Shown piece after piece: positions 1 through 12,600 of a DNA stretch of 64,000 nucleotides. Source of the stretch: Heliopora coerulea (lineage: Eukaryota > Cnidaria > Anthozoa > Scleralcyonacea > Helioporidae); NCBI GenBank assembly GCA_030142905.1, contig JASJOG010000003.1, positions 3,036,001 to 3,100,000 on the forward strand. Reading direction: 5' to 3'. How positions within the stretch are numbered: position 1 is the stretch's first letter; the number at the start of each line of letters is the position of its first letter. The notes beneath the pieces were generated by a model, which searched no databases, was not told the origin of the DNA, and saw only the letters and a list, made by a program, of their open reading frames with translations. Both the position numbers and the translations under genes were made by a program.

Positions 1-562
1 TAAACACGTGGTTGGGGCACCAGAACGTGCACAGCAAGTGAAAAACTGAGGTTGTTCGCCAATTTCACACCGCGTGGTTACTCGTGAGAATTGTTTCTTT
101 ATAATTTAATGATGTTCGTATACACATGAAATGGTTACGATTAAAACGATATAGAGCGAAAGCATCTCATGATGTGAAAAGGAAATTTACTTAGTTAACA
201 GGAAAGGTCAATTAGAACCCATTGTTAAGTCCTTGAAAGTCTGTCCTTTTAAAGACCACCTAATATCCAAAATTATCTCTCCATCTTTTTAACTTTTTCT
301 TTATTATAACTATTAGCATTATTAAATTTGATTAGTGGCTATTGCAGACATGTATCATAGACATCTTAGATATTGATTAGTATTTGATTTTAATAGATTT
401 CCATTGTCCATGTTGTTGTAGGTATTTTACTATTTAAAATCTGTAATTTAGTTTTTATTATCTGGGTGCCACTGGTTTGTTAATGCTATGTATTAGTATG
501 AACTGCCCGTATAAAACAAAATTTATTTATATATCACTAGTTCAATTTGTTAATTCATTTAG
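1..562. other. PHKA intron (partial), no feature seen
   Basis: AT-rich DNA upstream of the first PHKA exon in the window. I see no coding segment or repeat that can be supported. Earlier PHKA exons (the glucoamylase-like N-terminal half) must lie to the left of the window. Confidence 0.5.
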
Positions 563-668
563 ATGCATGAGTACTGTAAGATCTAAATCAGTTTTAAATC
601 TAGATTCCACTGCAGACTCTAATGCAGTGGAAGAACGAGGAAATTTGTTTACCTATCGGCCTGCAGAT
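563..668 (+). CDS. PHKA: PHKA exon a (serine-rich linker)
   Basis: Encodes a linker with the [10 protein letters not shown] stretch that aligns with the vertebrate alpha-subunit segment HRKSLNLVDS. The acceptor is TTTAG at 558-562 and the donor is a weak GTACTT after 668. Both ends were chosen by phase with the next exon. Confidence 0.65.
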
Positions 669-3600
669 GTACTTGCGCGCATGCGGACTTCTTGAATTGC
701 CAACTTTGGTAACTGCCAGCATGTTCTTAATTGATCAGAGTCCATGGTGCAAGCAGGCTGGAAAATGGATGTTGATGTAAACCTTTACAGCACAAGTTTC
801 CAGGAGGCCTCCATTTGACAAGTAAAATCGTATGGCGTTGGCCAGAGTACAATTAATAAGTTGCCTAATGGAAGCTGTACCGGGTAAAGGGCTAAAAGCG
901 CTATCAAACCTTGAGGGCTGTAATGAAACCCTCCTGAAAATGTTTTCCTTGAAACAAATCTTAAGCTGGCTGTAAAAAACAGAAAGAAACAAATTATAAA
1001 TTTTTCCATACTAACATTAGGCTTTGACATTAGAGTACAACAGGTGGAGGGGGATCTAACGTATGATTACTTTGACTTTGTGCATAATAATAATTTCATA
1101 CCAACTAACGAACTTTCATGTTGTATTTCTGTTGTAGAGTTCTTACGGAAATGGAGGCCAAGGAAGTCTCGTCGCGATCTGTTAAGGTCACCTTCGTGCT
1201 TCTCAGTAAGATATAACTCACACATTTGTTGTAAGAAGTCACTCCAAAAAGTAAAAGGCTTTCATCTTCCCACCATTCATCTTGCTGTTCATTCTATCCT
1301 CTCATTTTTTCTTTAATTCTCTCTTTCTTTTTCTTTATTCATTCATTGATTCCTTTCTTCTCCATATATTCATTCATTTGCTTTCCGTTTTCTCGTTCTT
1401 TTTCTTACTCTTTCCATCCTTCCTTTTCTTCTTATTCCCCTCCTACCATTCCTTCCATTCTTCCCCTTCCCCTTCACTTCGTTCTCTTTGTCTTCTTTTC
1501 ATACCTTCGCTTTCTTTCTTACCTTCCCCTTATTTCCTTCCATCCTTACTTTTCTTCCTCCCCTTACTCTTTTTCCTTCCGTTCCTTCACCTCTCGTTTC
1601 CTTGCTACCAGTCACTCCATTCTTTTCATCCTCATCCATTACTTCCAATCCTCTTCCTTCTTCCATACATTCTATTCTTTCCCCTCATTCCCTTTCTTCC
1701 TTTCCTTCATTACCTTCTCTCCCTTCCAACTAATCGTTTCCTTCATTCCCATTTCTTCTCTTGCTTCCTTACTTCCTTGATTGTAATTTTATTCTTTTTT
1801 CCTTCCTCATCTCTCTCTGGTTCCCTTTTTTTTACGATCTATTATTTTTTTCTCTCTGTCTCTTTGTTTGCTAAGTCTCTTTTTCTCTGTGCAGTCGTCT
1901 AGACGTGCTTCCGTTCATGGTGCAGTTCGCAACAGCTGGAGCGTGTCTGCTTACTATAAACAAGATTTCTCAAGACCAAGACTTCGAACTTTTAGCTCAG
2001 GTGAGTATTTCGTATTTCAGTCGGAAAGCAGACGTATCATGGCATTTGCGATCTAAACTTACTTTTAAGCCAAAGCGTTTCCTATTGTGGGAAAGACAAC
2101 AATTCTTCGGAACTTAAAAGTCAAAATTATTAAATATTATGAATGCTGCAAAACTAATTACCGAGACAGTCGGATGGCACCTGTCACGATGACCTACAAT
2201 TATTCTGTGGTACAAATTGTCCAAAGGTTATCGTTTTACGCAAAAAAAGCTTTACTCTGAAGGAAAGGGTATTTTTTCCGAAGAAATCATTTATTGTTAT
2301 TTGAAAGCCACGCATTATTCCTGAGGACTCGGGACATCTTCAGAGCAGATTCGAGATGAAGTAATCTGTCGTAGGACGTCATGAGTGCAAATCATCAAAT
2401 GTTAGCATGATTACAAATATTACAGGATGCTGGTGGATTTGGGATTCTGCCATTCTGGTGGTACAGAGGTAACGCACAGGTCTCTCAACTTTGTGGCTGG
2501 GGTTCGATTTTGGCTCGATGCGTGCACCATAGATATTTTCCGGGCACTCCGGTTTTCTCCTTTACCGAGACTGGACCCATGAAAGGCGCCCTCATTGTAG
2601 CTGATAGGGCTATTTAGTATATATAAAGATACTACTTAACCGAGAGGAAAATTTTTTTTGTGATAAGTAAGGAAGAAGAGAACCATTATATGATCCAAAA
2701 AGGTCCTTTCCATCTTTCATTTGACGGTTGTCCTTGCGGTATAGTTTTGGGTCTCTAAATTTTCCGTATACGTAAATAGTGGGCTGTAATCGAAAATAGG
2801 TCGGTGTCGTTTCAATGGATTCTATGTCCTGTGTCGTGGATCTTCATCCACGGCTGGCTCGATAACAACAATCAAGGGACTGTATCTTTCTAATACTTTT
2901 TATTTCACATGCCCAAATTTTACACGTGACTCTCTCACAATCTAACCAGTAACTAACGCTAATTAAAATATTGTGTCTTTCATGGCTCATGTTACAATGT
3001 GCCCTTTCATGGCTTTCTATATATGGATAATAACTCCATATAGTATTCGAAGGATGAAAATCAAGGCCCAGCAAAAAATTCGAAAAACAGGCATATTTCA
3101 TATCGAATTTTTTGCTGGGCCTTGATTTTCATTCTTCGAATACGTTTTCCGCCCGGTTCTTCAATTACATCAACCCCGTATAGATACTGACTCATCATGG
3201 TAGAGTTCAAAGTTCATTGAGCTGACAACCTAATTATTTATCATGTTTATCACACATTTTGCGTTCCATGCGTGTTTAGCCTTACTCGGTCTTGGCTTTG
3301 CAAGATGCAGTTTGTCTGCTCTTTACCTGTTTCAGGATATTTCACGTTTTTTTTATTTTGTCGGTCTAAACTGTCCATGTAATTTATTTTCTGGCCAGCC
3401 ATTTACCCTTTCACTTTTTTCCTATTCAAACAATCTTTGTTGAATTAACTACCCCAGAATGCAGAATTAGTTATTTCTCCTGACTGTTGTTGACTTATAA
3501 TTCCATATTTTGTTTTTCAATACTATTCCCAATGCCTCTGTTGCAATTAACTCTCTCCTGAAGGTGGAAACCCCTTACTATTTTACTCTGGCTAACGCTG

Positions 3601-6600
3601 GACAATTTTACTCATGATTAGGAAGCCTAACGTCGGGAAAGAATTTAACACTTTGCTTGCTGTGGGGATTCCATGGTATTTTACTTTGGACAACCCACAC
3701 GATTTAACCCATATTTGAGAGATCTACCGTCATGAAAGACTTGATCCCCTACTCCCTATTTTACTTGCAGAAGGTACAAGCGATACAACTATGTCTCTTG
3801 GGAACAGAGTGTCATGCAATATCAAAAGGGCTTCCTATTAGTCGATTTACACCATTCAATTTTTTATTTAAGGACCTTCTTTACTCTTCCGTTGTACTCC
3901 TTCTTTAAATTATTCTTCATTTTAAGATGACAATAACAATAATAATCTTTCATTGGATGATGTGTAGACTCAGAATAATAATAACAATAATAATAATAAC
4001 AATTACAGTCGGAGGTTTGCAGGCTGTGAGCAGGTAAGAGAGCGACAGTACATCACCTACTGGCTAGCTGTAAGGTTCTTGCTGGTAATGAGTGCGTGAG
4101 AAGGCATAATAATGCTTTGATGGTGCTTGCGGTGAAATGGGGAAAGGAGGCAGGTTTGCTTGAAGAGAGTACAGTTCAGTACAAAACAGCATGGAAGAAG
4201 GGAACAGTCATAGAAAAGCCAGATAAGAAGCTGGTATGGGACTTTGAGTACAGAATGAGAAGAAAAACAACAGTGACAAGACTTGTCCAACTCTTGAAGA
4301 TGCCAAAGAATGTATAATCTGGATAGTTGATATGGCTTGCCCTGCACAGGCGAACATTGCAAATAAACGGAGGGAAAAATTGCAAAAATACCAACAGTTA
4401 GCATTTGAAATTCGCGAGAGGCGTGTAGGTTTCATGGTTGAAATTGTAACCTTGCTAATAGGATGTTTAGGCGGAGGAATGGAGAAACTGAAGAACAGAT
4501 AAAGAAGTTGATAAAAGAGAATCTCGAGAGCAATGGGTAGTAAGAGAAATGCAAAAGACCGTACTAATGGAGAATGATAATTCTCTCCAGACATAATCTT
4601 CCTAAGGAAGATTATGTCTGGAATGGTGCAAGCAGAGTAGACTATAACAAAAGGTAACAAATGTTGATATCTTTAGGTTCTGACACATGGACCTGGGCTC
4701 TATATAACAACAACATCATAATAATAACTGCAAGCTGTAATAATTAGTAAGACGAGCATAGCTTCAGCCTATTACGGGAATGTGGACGCTCCCGCCCACC
4801 AGAGTCCGGGGTGGCACCTTTGGCAAGTGCCAGCAACACCTAAGCCAAGGGCATATAAGACTCTTTAGCCTTGGCTGGCAACTTGTCTAGGAGAAGGTAA
4901 CTCCGACATAAAACCTGAAGTAGGTAAGCAGGACATTGATGTCGGAGCTAGTGACCTCCATAAAACGAGCAGGTTTTGATGAGATGACCTAGGGAGTGAC
5001 TCCCCTGCTTTGCCAGCTGGATAGACAGGTAGCCGAAAGCCTCAGCTTGCCTTAATTGGCTGGCAGCTGCAAGTACAATACCTTCAGGTGTTGGCAAACA
5101 TGCTCTGTTTGCCCAAAGATTACAAGATAGTCTGTACAGTAGACTGATTCCTCTGACCTTGGTTGAGGATGAAACAGATAAACACTACTCTAAAAATAAA
5201 ACAATATTCAAACTTAACCCTTTACAGTGGCACGCCTAAACTGAACTTACCTGGTTGGAAGTGCAACATAGTACTGTTGAGATCAAACTGGGTATACGTA
5301 TCGGGAAGTATTTTCAGGGATTTTAGAGGGCTGTACATCCCTTACTTCTTCCTTCCTGGATAAGTTGGGCGAATAAGGGCTGGCCCCGTGAGTGTTTCTT
5401 AAATCCATTTTAATGGTAAAATTTCCTTTCTCTTCGAATTCCCTGCAATGTGCAATGTCTGTTTTGGCCTTTCCTGGCGGGATGCTGGGAGTCCGTAGCA
5501 GGCTGAGACCCCTTCTAGTATCCTTAGTTGGGTGGTATGCGAGTTATAATGATGATTATAATAATAATATTAAAAATAAGCTTTATAAATTTACAATCGC
5601 GTATTATTATTAATTACTATTATTATTGCAACTCGCACACCAACCAACAAAGGACAGTGGAAAGGGTCTAAGCCTGCTATATCCAGTTTGACCTTAACAG
5701 TACTCTGTTGCACTTCCAACCAGTTAAGGTCAATTTAGGCGTGCCACTGCAGGGGTTAAGTCTGAATATTGTTTTATTATGAGACTAGTGCAGGTCTGTC
5801 TCTGCATTTATGTCCGGTTCTTCCTCAACCAACTAAGGTCAGGGGCATCGGCTTGCACATTTTCTTCCAGTCCCTGGGCTAACAGGGCAGGTTTGCCAAC
5901 ACCTAAAGATAGTGTACTTGCAACTGCCAGCCAATTAAGGCAAGCTGAGGCTTTCGGCTACCTGTCTACTCAGCTGGCAAGGCAGGGACGCCACTCCCTA
6001 AGTCATCTCATCAAAGCCTGCTCATTTTATAGAGGTCGCTGGCTCCGAATTAATGTCCTGCCTATCTACTTCTGGTTTTATGTTGGAATTTCCTTCTCCT
6101 AGATGAGTTGCCATCCAAAGCTAAAGAGTCTTATCTACCCTTGGCTAAGGGGTTGCTGGCACTTGCCAAAGGTGCCACCCCGGACTCCGAAGTAGACTGA
6201 AGCTGCAGACATATTTCGAGGAGTTGGGGACGTGTTGAAGCGTATAGTTACAAATAAAGTCATATTGAACATTTGTGAATCTGGCTCTCCAACGTCTGCT
6301 CATTTTTAGCGTCACAAGTGGATGAAGACTTCGACCGTTTGGAATATGAGTCAAACGAACCAACTACAGTCGAGACATTCTCTTTCACCGATAAATTTCC
6401 TCTTGATCACATAGTTAAGCAACTAGAAGAGGCTGAAAGTCTTCATTGTCAAGCTGATTTACTTCACTATCTACATTCCACAGTGTAAGATTTATTTTAC
6501 AGAAATTTCTGGCTTGCTGTGTTGCCTTGTGTGTTTGGGTTTTTTCTTCTGGTGGACTGTTTCCTCGTAGTAAATATTTTTTTGTATTTTAGTGGAGCTG

Positions 6601-9600
6601 AATACGACACAAAACTTGGTGGCTCGGCAGGTTCAACTGTGAAGAAATTATTGGAAGAACTGTATGAAAAGGTACATCCAGCCTTCAAGCACACTTTTTA
6701 CCTTTAATTCTATTATCGTTCGTCTGTCCAGAAACACTTGCAACGATTCAAAACCCTATTGCTGAGCAACAGATGTGTTGAATACGGATACATGATGTAC
6801 ATCTTCTGCGCGTGAAAGCAAATATTTCGCGTGACAAAATTGGTCCTACACACACTAGACCAGTCTCGTTTTGTTTTGTCTTCTTGAAGGGTCTTGTTAG
6901 TTCTAATCATATCGTGGCTTCATGGCATGCAATTTTATCGTACACAGTATTTTTCCTTGGGCTGAATTCCTTATTATCCGATAAAGAGCACTGTGCAATT
7001 GGCGAGCATGCCTTATTTGCATTAAAAAACGGCTTGGTTGATGTTCGTTTAGGCATGTGAAAAAAAGCAGTGGTCACTGGTCCGTCACACTGCAGGACTC
7101 CTGCAGAAGCGAGTTGAAGATCTGGCTGAAGTAAGGAGTTGAAATAAATTTCTTGTTTTGAATGTTTTTCTACTTTTTTGAGTATTACTTGACGTTCTGC
7201 ATGGCTTAGTTGCTGTATTTTTGAATGAGAGATGAACGTTCGTCAAGCTCTATCTTCAGAAAAACGATTTCTGAGCCCCAGACGGGGATCGAACCCGCAA
7301 CCTTCTGATGACCGGTAAGACGCTCTAACCATTGAGCTACCAGGCCTTAGATGGTGAGCTAAGGTGCAAGTTCAACATATGTGCGACCTGAGCGGAAGCC
7401 ACTATTGTCAGAAGTTTGCGGTTCGATCCCCGTCTGGGGCTCAGAAATCGTTTTTCTGGGGATAGAGCTTGACGAACGTTCATCTCTCGTTCAAAATATC
7501 TCCAAGCTCTCACAACTTAAAATATATATCTTAGTTGCTGTATGTTTGGCAAGTAGCTAGCTGCCTAACCGCCTAGATGGGTGGATGGGTAGGTCCCTGT
7601 GTAAATTTGTAAATATTTTGAAATGAATTTCGAACATTAACCTTTTTTTTCGCCTGATAGTCTTCAGTTATTTTGCTGTGGCTAGCGTCGGGCGGTTTTC
7701 CTTTCCAATGTAATACCTATAGACAAGAAAGAGTTAAAAGGAACTGTTGATTTTTTGTTGTATGTTTTCGTTTCCCGCTAGTCTGTCACAGATCTTCTTG
7801 TACGTCAAAAGCAATTGACTGTTGGTCTACCTAAAGTTACCGCAGAGCGTGTAATTGACAGGTCAGTACTAATATGCTGTAGGATTGGCTCTTGCGGGTC
7901 TGTTGTATATGAGCTGTCAGAATAAATAAGAATTCTTCTTTTTCTTTTTGTTCTTCCTAGGCCTTTGCCACCAGATGAGCTTCGTTCTATAATTTTCGAT
8001 ATATGTGGGAAAGACAACTGTAATGCTGTACTTACTCAGGTAGTCCTTTAGTTCTTAACACGTTATTCCAGTTGTTCGTGTCATTGTTGTTGTTTATTTA
8101 ACATGACATACACGGGGGAGTGACCCTGTGATCAAATACCGAGAGGAGCGTTGGAAGCTTTTCTGACAAACATGAAACTAAATATAAGAGAATATTAATT
8201 GCAGCACCTCATATTAGTAAGGTCAGGTGTTGTGGTTGTTATTGTGGTTGTAAACGAACATTATATAAGAATACGTGTTTATATTAGAATATTAAATGAG
8301 GAACGTTTTATGAATTGGCTCAGCTGCTGTCGTTGTTATTGTGGTTGTTGACGAATGTCTAATGAGAATAGATACATATATAACAATGTTAAATGAGGCT
8401 TCTTTTGTGAATAGAGTCTGCTGTTGTCGTTGTGTTTGTTGATGGTGGTGATAATAGTGATGATAATGATGTTGATGTTGACGTCGGCGCTGATGTTGAT
8501 GCTGATGTCGATGTTTACGTGCTTTTTCACGTTCATGTAGATGCCAATGTTGATGTTGATGTGATTCTTTTTCCTTCGTCTTTCCTTGTTTTTTTCTTTG
8601 TTCTTTTTTTTTCTTAGTATAGCGTGGCGAAATATTTCGAGAGGTTATGGAGACATTTTTTTTGCAATAAAATTAGTGGATTTTGAATAATTCTTTAATC
8701 AAAAAAAAAAAAAAAACTTTGAAAATTAAATATGTTGTTACAATACCTCTGTTTGCTTTATTTACCAAATTATAAAGAAACTTACCGAAGCAAACATCCA
8801 GGAGTTTAATATTTGTATGGATGCAGACCGTGGTGTCGTGGTAGAATAACAACTCAACAAAATCCAATCTAGTTCCCAAAGTCTTCGTTCTTTGTTGTCT
8901 CCCCATTCAAACGATAGCTCTGCATGAGATAATCCAAGAGAAGAAATATTTTAAAAGGGCTGATAATTATTGATTTAAATACGTACACAGCCTTACTTAA
9001 ATTAAACATTTATAGATTTGTTCGTCCGTTCATTTACCTGTTTGACTGTCTGTTTGTTTGTTTGTCTGTCTGTTTGTTTGTTTGTTTGTTTGTCTGTCTG
9101 TTTGTTTGTTTGTTTGTTTAAACATTTCCTGCAGGTTCCAACTGTAAGATCAGCTTTTTACCCTGTCAATCATATTACCACAGAATTTAAAAAGAAAGAG
9201 AAAAGTTGTAAAATACTTTTTCCGCCTGTGTTAACCAAACTTTTTATTATTATTAATATTATTATTATTAATATTATTATTATTATCGTTATTATTATTA
9301 TTATTATTATTATTGTTATTGTTATTGTTATTGTTATAATTAGTATTACTTGGTTTGCGGTTCAAACAGGAGCTGCTGGTATACTTAGCGATGTTTATCC
9401 GAACCGAACCTCAGTTGTTCAAAGAAATGTTAAGGATAAGAGTTGGACTAATAACTGAAGTAATAGCATCCGAGATGGGACGACTTTTAGAAGGAAGTAA
9501 GTAGATAATAATAGAAACCGAAAGGTTTACAATACATAGTGCCATTTTGACGCTTATATAATTAGTACTCCCGTTATCTTTAACAAAATCCACTTTTTTG

Positions 9601-12600
9601 ATCTGATATAGGAGGAAACGTTCAACAAAAACCAAACGAAAACGTTTTTATTATTAGTAGTTTCATATGCCGTTAGGGATATTGTCTGCTAGCTGTAAAC
9701 ATTTTACTTTTACATGCTTTTGTAGTTGAATATTAGTTTGTTATACTTGAGGTGGGGCTGGGAGTGCAGTGGTAGTGCACGAGTCTCTCTCGTCTCTGGC
9801 TAGGGCTCCATTGCGTCCCCGGGTGTAGTGGGTCACATGTGAGAAGAGGGTCTTCCGTTTAACTTCACTCTTACTTGATCTCTAGGGAGGACCGCTTGGT
9901 TACGTGATAGCGTTACCCAGTATAAATAAATGAATAAATAAATAAATAAATGAATAAATAGATAAATGTTCAAACGCTATATCACCTGTGATCCAGTGCC
10001 CGTGTGCCATAAATTGTATCAAAAGTTCTTATCCTTTTTATACTTACTACCTCTTGGTAGTGGCTTAGTGAAAGGGGGGTTGGACGCCAACCCCAAACTC
10101 CAGTTGCTGCGACAAATGTCAAAAATCTGCACCAGAAAGCCGTAGGATTAAGATGCTGACTCTTCACACAGATACTTAACACTAACTCATCCATTTGGGT
10201 AATCTCTGCCACTAACTCCCTACATGGGTAATACCCGGGCACTAACTTCTTCAATACAAAATTCTGTCTTCACGCTTGCTCCTTGGTAACCGATGTTCTT
10301 CGACGTCATCCCCAGAGTAGCACCATGAACCGGTTTTGGAAATCGATTTAGTTAACAGAATGGTTCTTGGTTAAGGGCACTATACCATTTCCTTCTTACC
10401 AATTGTTGTTATAACATAGATGTAATACAACGCCGCTTCTGATTGGCTGCCATGCGTTCTCCATATCTCGATGGAGCACGGGGAAAACCGCGGGAAATAA
10501 TTTCGAAAGACTGAAAAATTCTCGAGAAAATTATTAAACGGTCAAAAAGTGAGTTCTTAAATGGCGAAAGAAGTGGCTGACAGACGGCTGGAAGTGGGTG
10601 ACAGATTTTGAACCAATATTTGGGATGGACTTTGGTGATCAAGAAGTGTTTTAGCCTATTGTAAACAAGCAAAACACTTTTAAAAAACACGATTCTACTC
10701 GACCAACGAAACGTTTCGCCTCTTTGCCCAACGAAGAAATGCATAAAATTTTAGCAAAAAAACACCCGGTGAAAACAAAAAGAACAACAAACTGGTCTGC
10801 GACAACATTTCAATGAAGGTGGAGGCCAGTCAATACTTAAAGTAAACACAAACGTTTAAGGCAACAAACTGTAAACAGAAAATACTACCTTGTAGCACTT
10901 CCTTCGACTTACATCAATTTAAAGCCATAAAACATGAAAAAACTAAGTATGAAAATAACATAATTGAAATAACGACCTGATACATTCTCTCAAACTGTCT
11001 GTTATGTTTTCTTTCTTCAAAAAGCTAAGTTTAATCCATAGAAAAACCCTTGATTTGTGAGTAATTATTGCGAAAAAAATCGTAGCCCAAGGCCTTGAGG
11101 ATCACCCGATGTTAAAGCAGCCAATCAAAAAGTTTGGAAATTTTGGCTTACGTAAGGAGAAAGCAATTTTTAATCAGCGAAATAAAGCTTGTATTCCGTT
11201 ATTTTGTATCTGGTTCTATGTTATAAAAGAAATGGTTCATGATTTGGCGTGCTCCATTGAGTTATGGATGCACGCGGAAGGTTGGGAGAGCATGAAAAGA
11301 GTTTAGGAGTTGCTCTCGGCTATTGCCTCGATATTGAGTAGAAACGTATCACATAGGTCTCGCAGACATTAAAATATGACGTCAATGTAGGGCAGGTTTT
11401 TCATTGGCTTGGTTTACCCTCAGGTGGGACCAACAGTACCACAGGATGATTATGTTTAATAAGTGTTGAAATATAGTAAAACGTCTTTTAGCCAACAAGG
11501 CCCAAGTTTCATGCTTGTTTAGTTACATGACTTCTAAACTCGGAATGGCCAGTCAGTTTTCCCTGGAGTGCGATCGACAGTCTTCAGCAAACATAGTAAT
11601 ACTCGTAGCGCGTTGAAACATTCTCTTTCTGCCTGTTTTTATTGCAGGTGATGTGCTTCCAGAAGACGTTCCTGAACTTTTCATGAATCTTAGTCCCTTT
11701 GAAATGAAGACACTTCTTTATCACATCCTGAGCGGAAAAGAGTTCAATGTCTCTCGAGGTTAGAGTCAATATACGTCAGTACATCGAAAAATAAACAAGA
11801 TAGGACAATGGGCTTAAAAACCTGTATAAAATATGCCTGTTTAAAATAGCGTGGTGCTCTATGAACCTTCAAGATATGAACGTTGGTCGTATTCAAGGTT
11901 ACAGTTATTGTCATAAAAGTAATCCTCCAAGTTCACGTGAGCTGGCATAATTTAGAAAATTTAGATTTGTGTGAACGCCAAACAGCCCATCAAGAAGTAC
12001 AAAAATACTTATTACTACACAATCATATTTTAGACTCACGGAGAGGAATGAATGATCGCCAGGTTTCCTTCATGAATATCGATTTGCCAAAAAGGGTTGG
12101 AATTAAAAAGTTGAAGAAGACAATAAAGGTATTACTCCGTCCGTTAACTTTTTTCACATTTGATTTGATGACTTATTTTCTTGGGTTACGATTTTACTTT
12201 TTTCTAAGAAGCCTGTGGGGTTTTTGTTCTAACTTGCAAAACGACAAGACATGGATTTAGCCATTTTGCAACCGTCAATTTGCGTGGGTAAGAGTGAGCC
12301 CGTAACTAGTACCACATGTTCGGTAGGGCAAAAATTATTTGGGCGGGCTCATAACTTACATGTAAAAGTTGGAGAGTTCAAAATCATTTTGGACGACTTA
12401 TCTCACTTTTGCCCGCTATTTTGGAGGACTCAGCGCTCTGTCCACCCTGGCTATGGCTACGGGTAACGGTTCCCAACATAACAGACCTGGCATTCTGCCA
12501 TACAATATGCAGCTTACACAAGGCGTAACGATGGTGGTTATTAACGAAGTGACTAATGTTTAATAATCCAAAGGAAGTCAGGAATCGTTGGAGTTATAAT

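Noticed and set aside
1138..1205. Exon-like segment with GTTGTAG acceptor and GTAAGA donor
   Set aside because: Its only open frames do not fit the phases of the PHKA exons at 563-668 and 1895-2000; using it would introduce a stop or shift the frame.
1282..1902. 206-aa open frame rich in Phe, Ser and Leu
   Set aside because: It is the translation of the CT-rich tract; low complexity and overlapping open frames in two phases.
7270..7346. tRNA gene on the minus strand (anticodon GGT)
   Set aside because: Position 33 is not T, the anticodon stem has a mismatch, and the sequence is inside an inverted repeat with a partial second copy, so it is SINE-like.
9018..9458. 146-aa open frame
   Set aside because: Mostly microsatellite; only its last part overlaps a true PHKA exon, in another frame.
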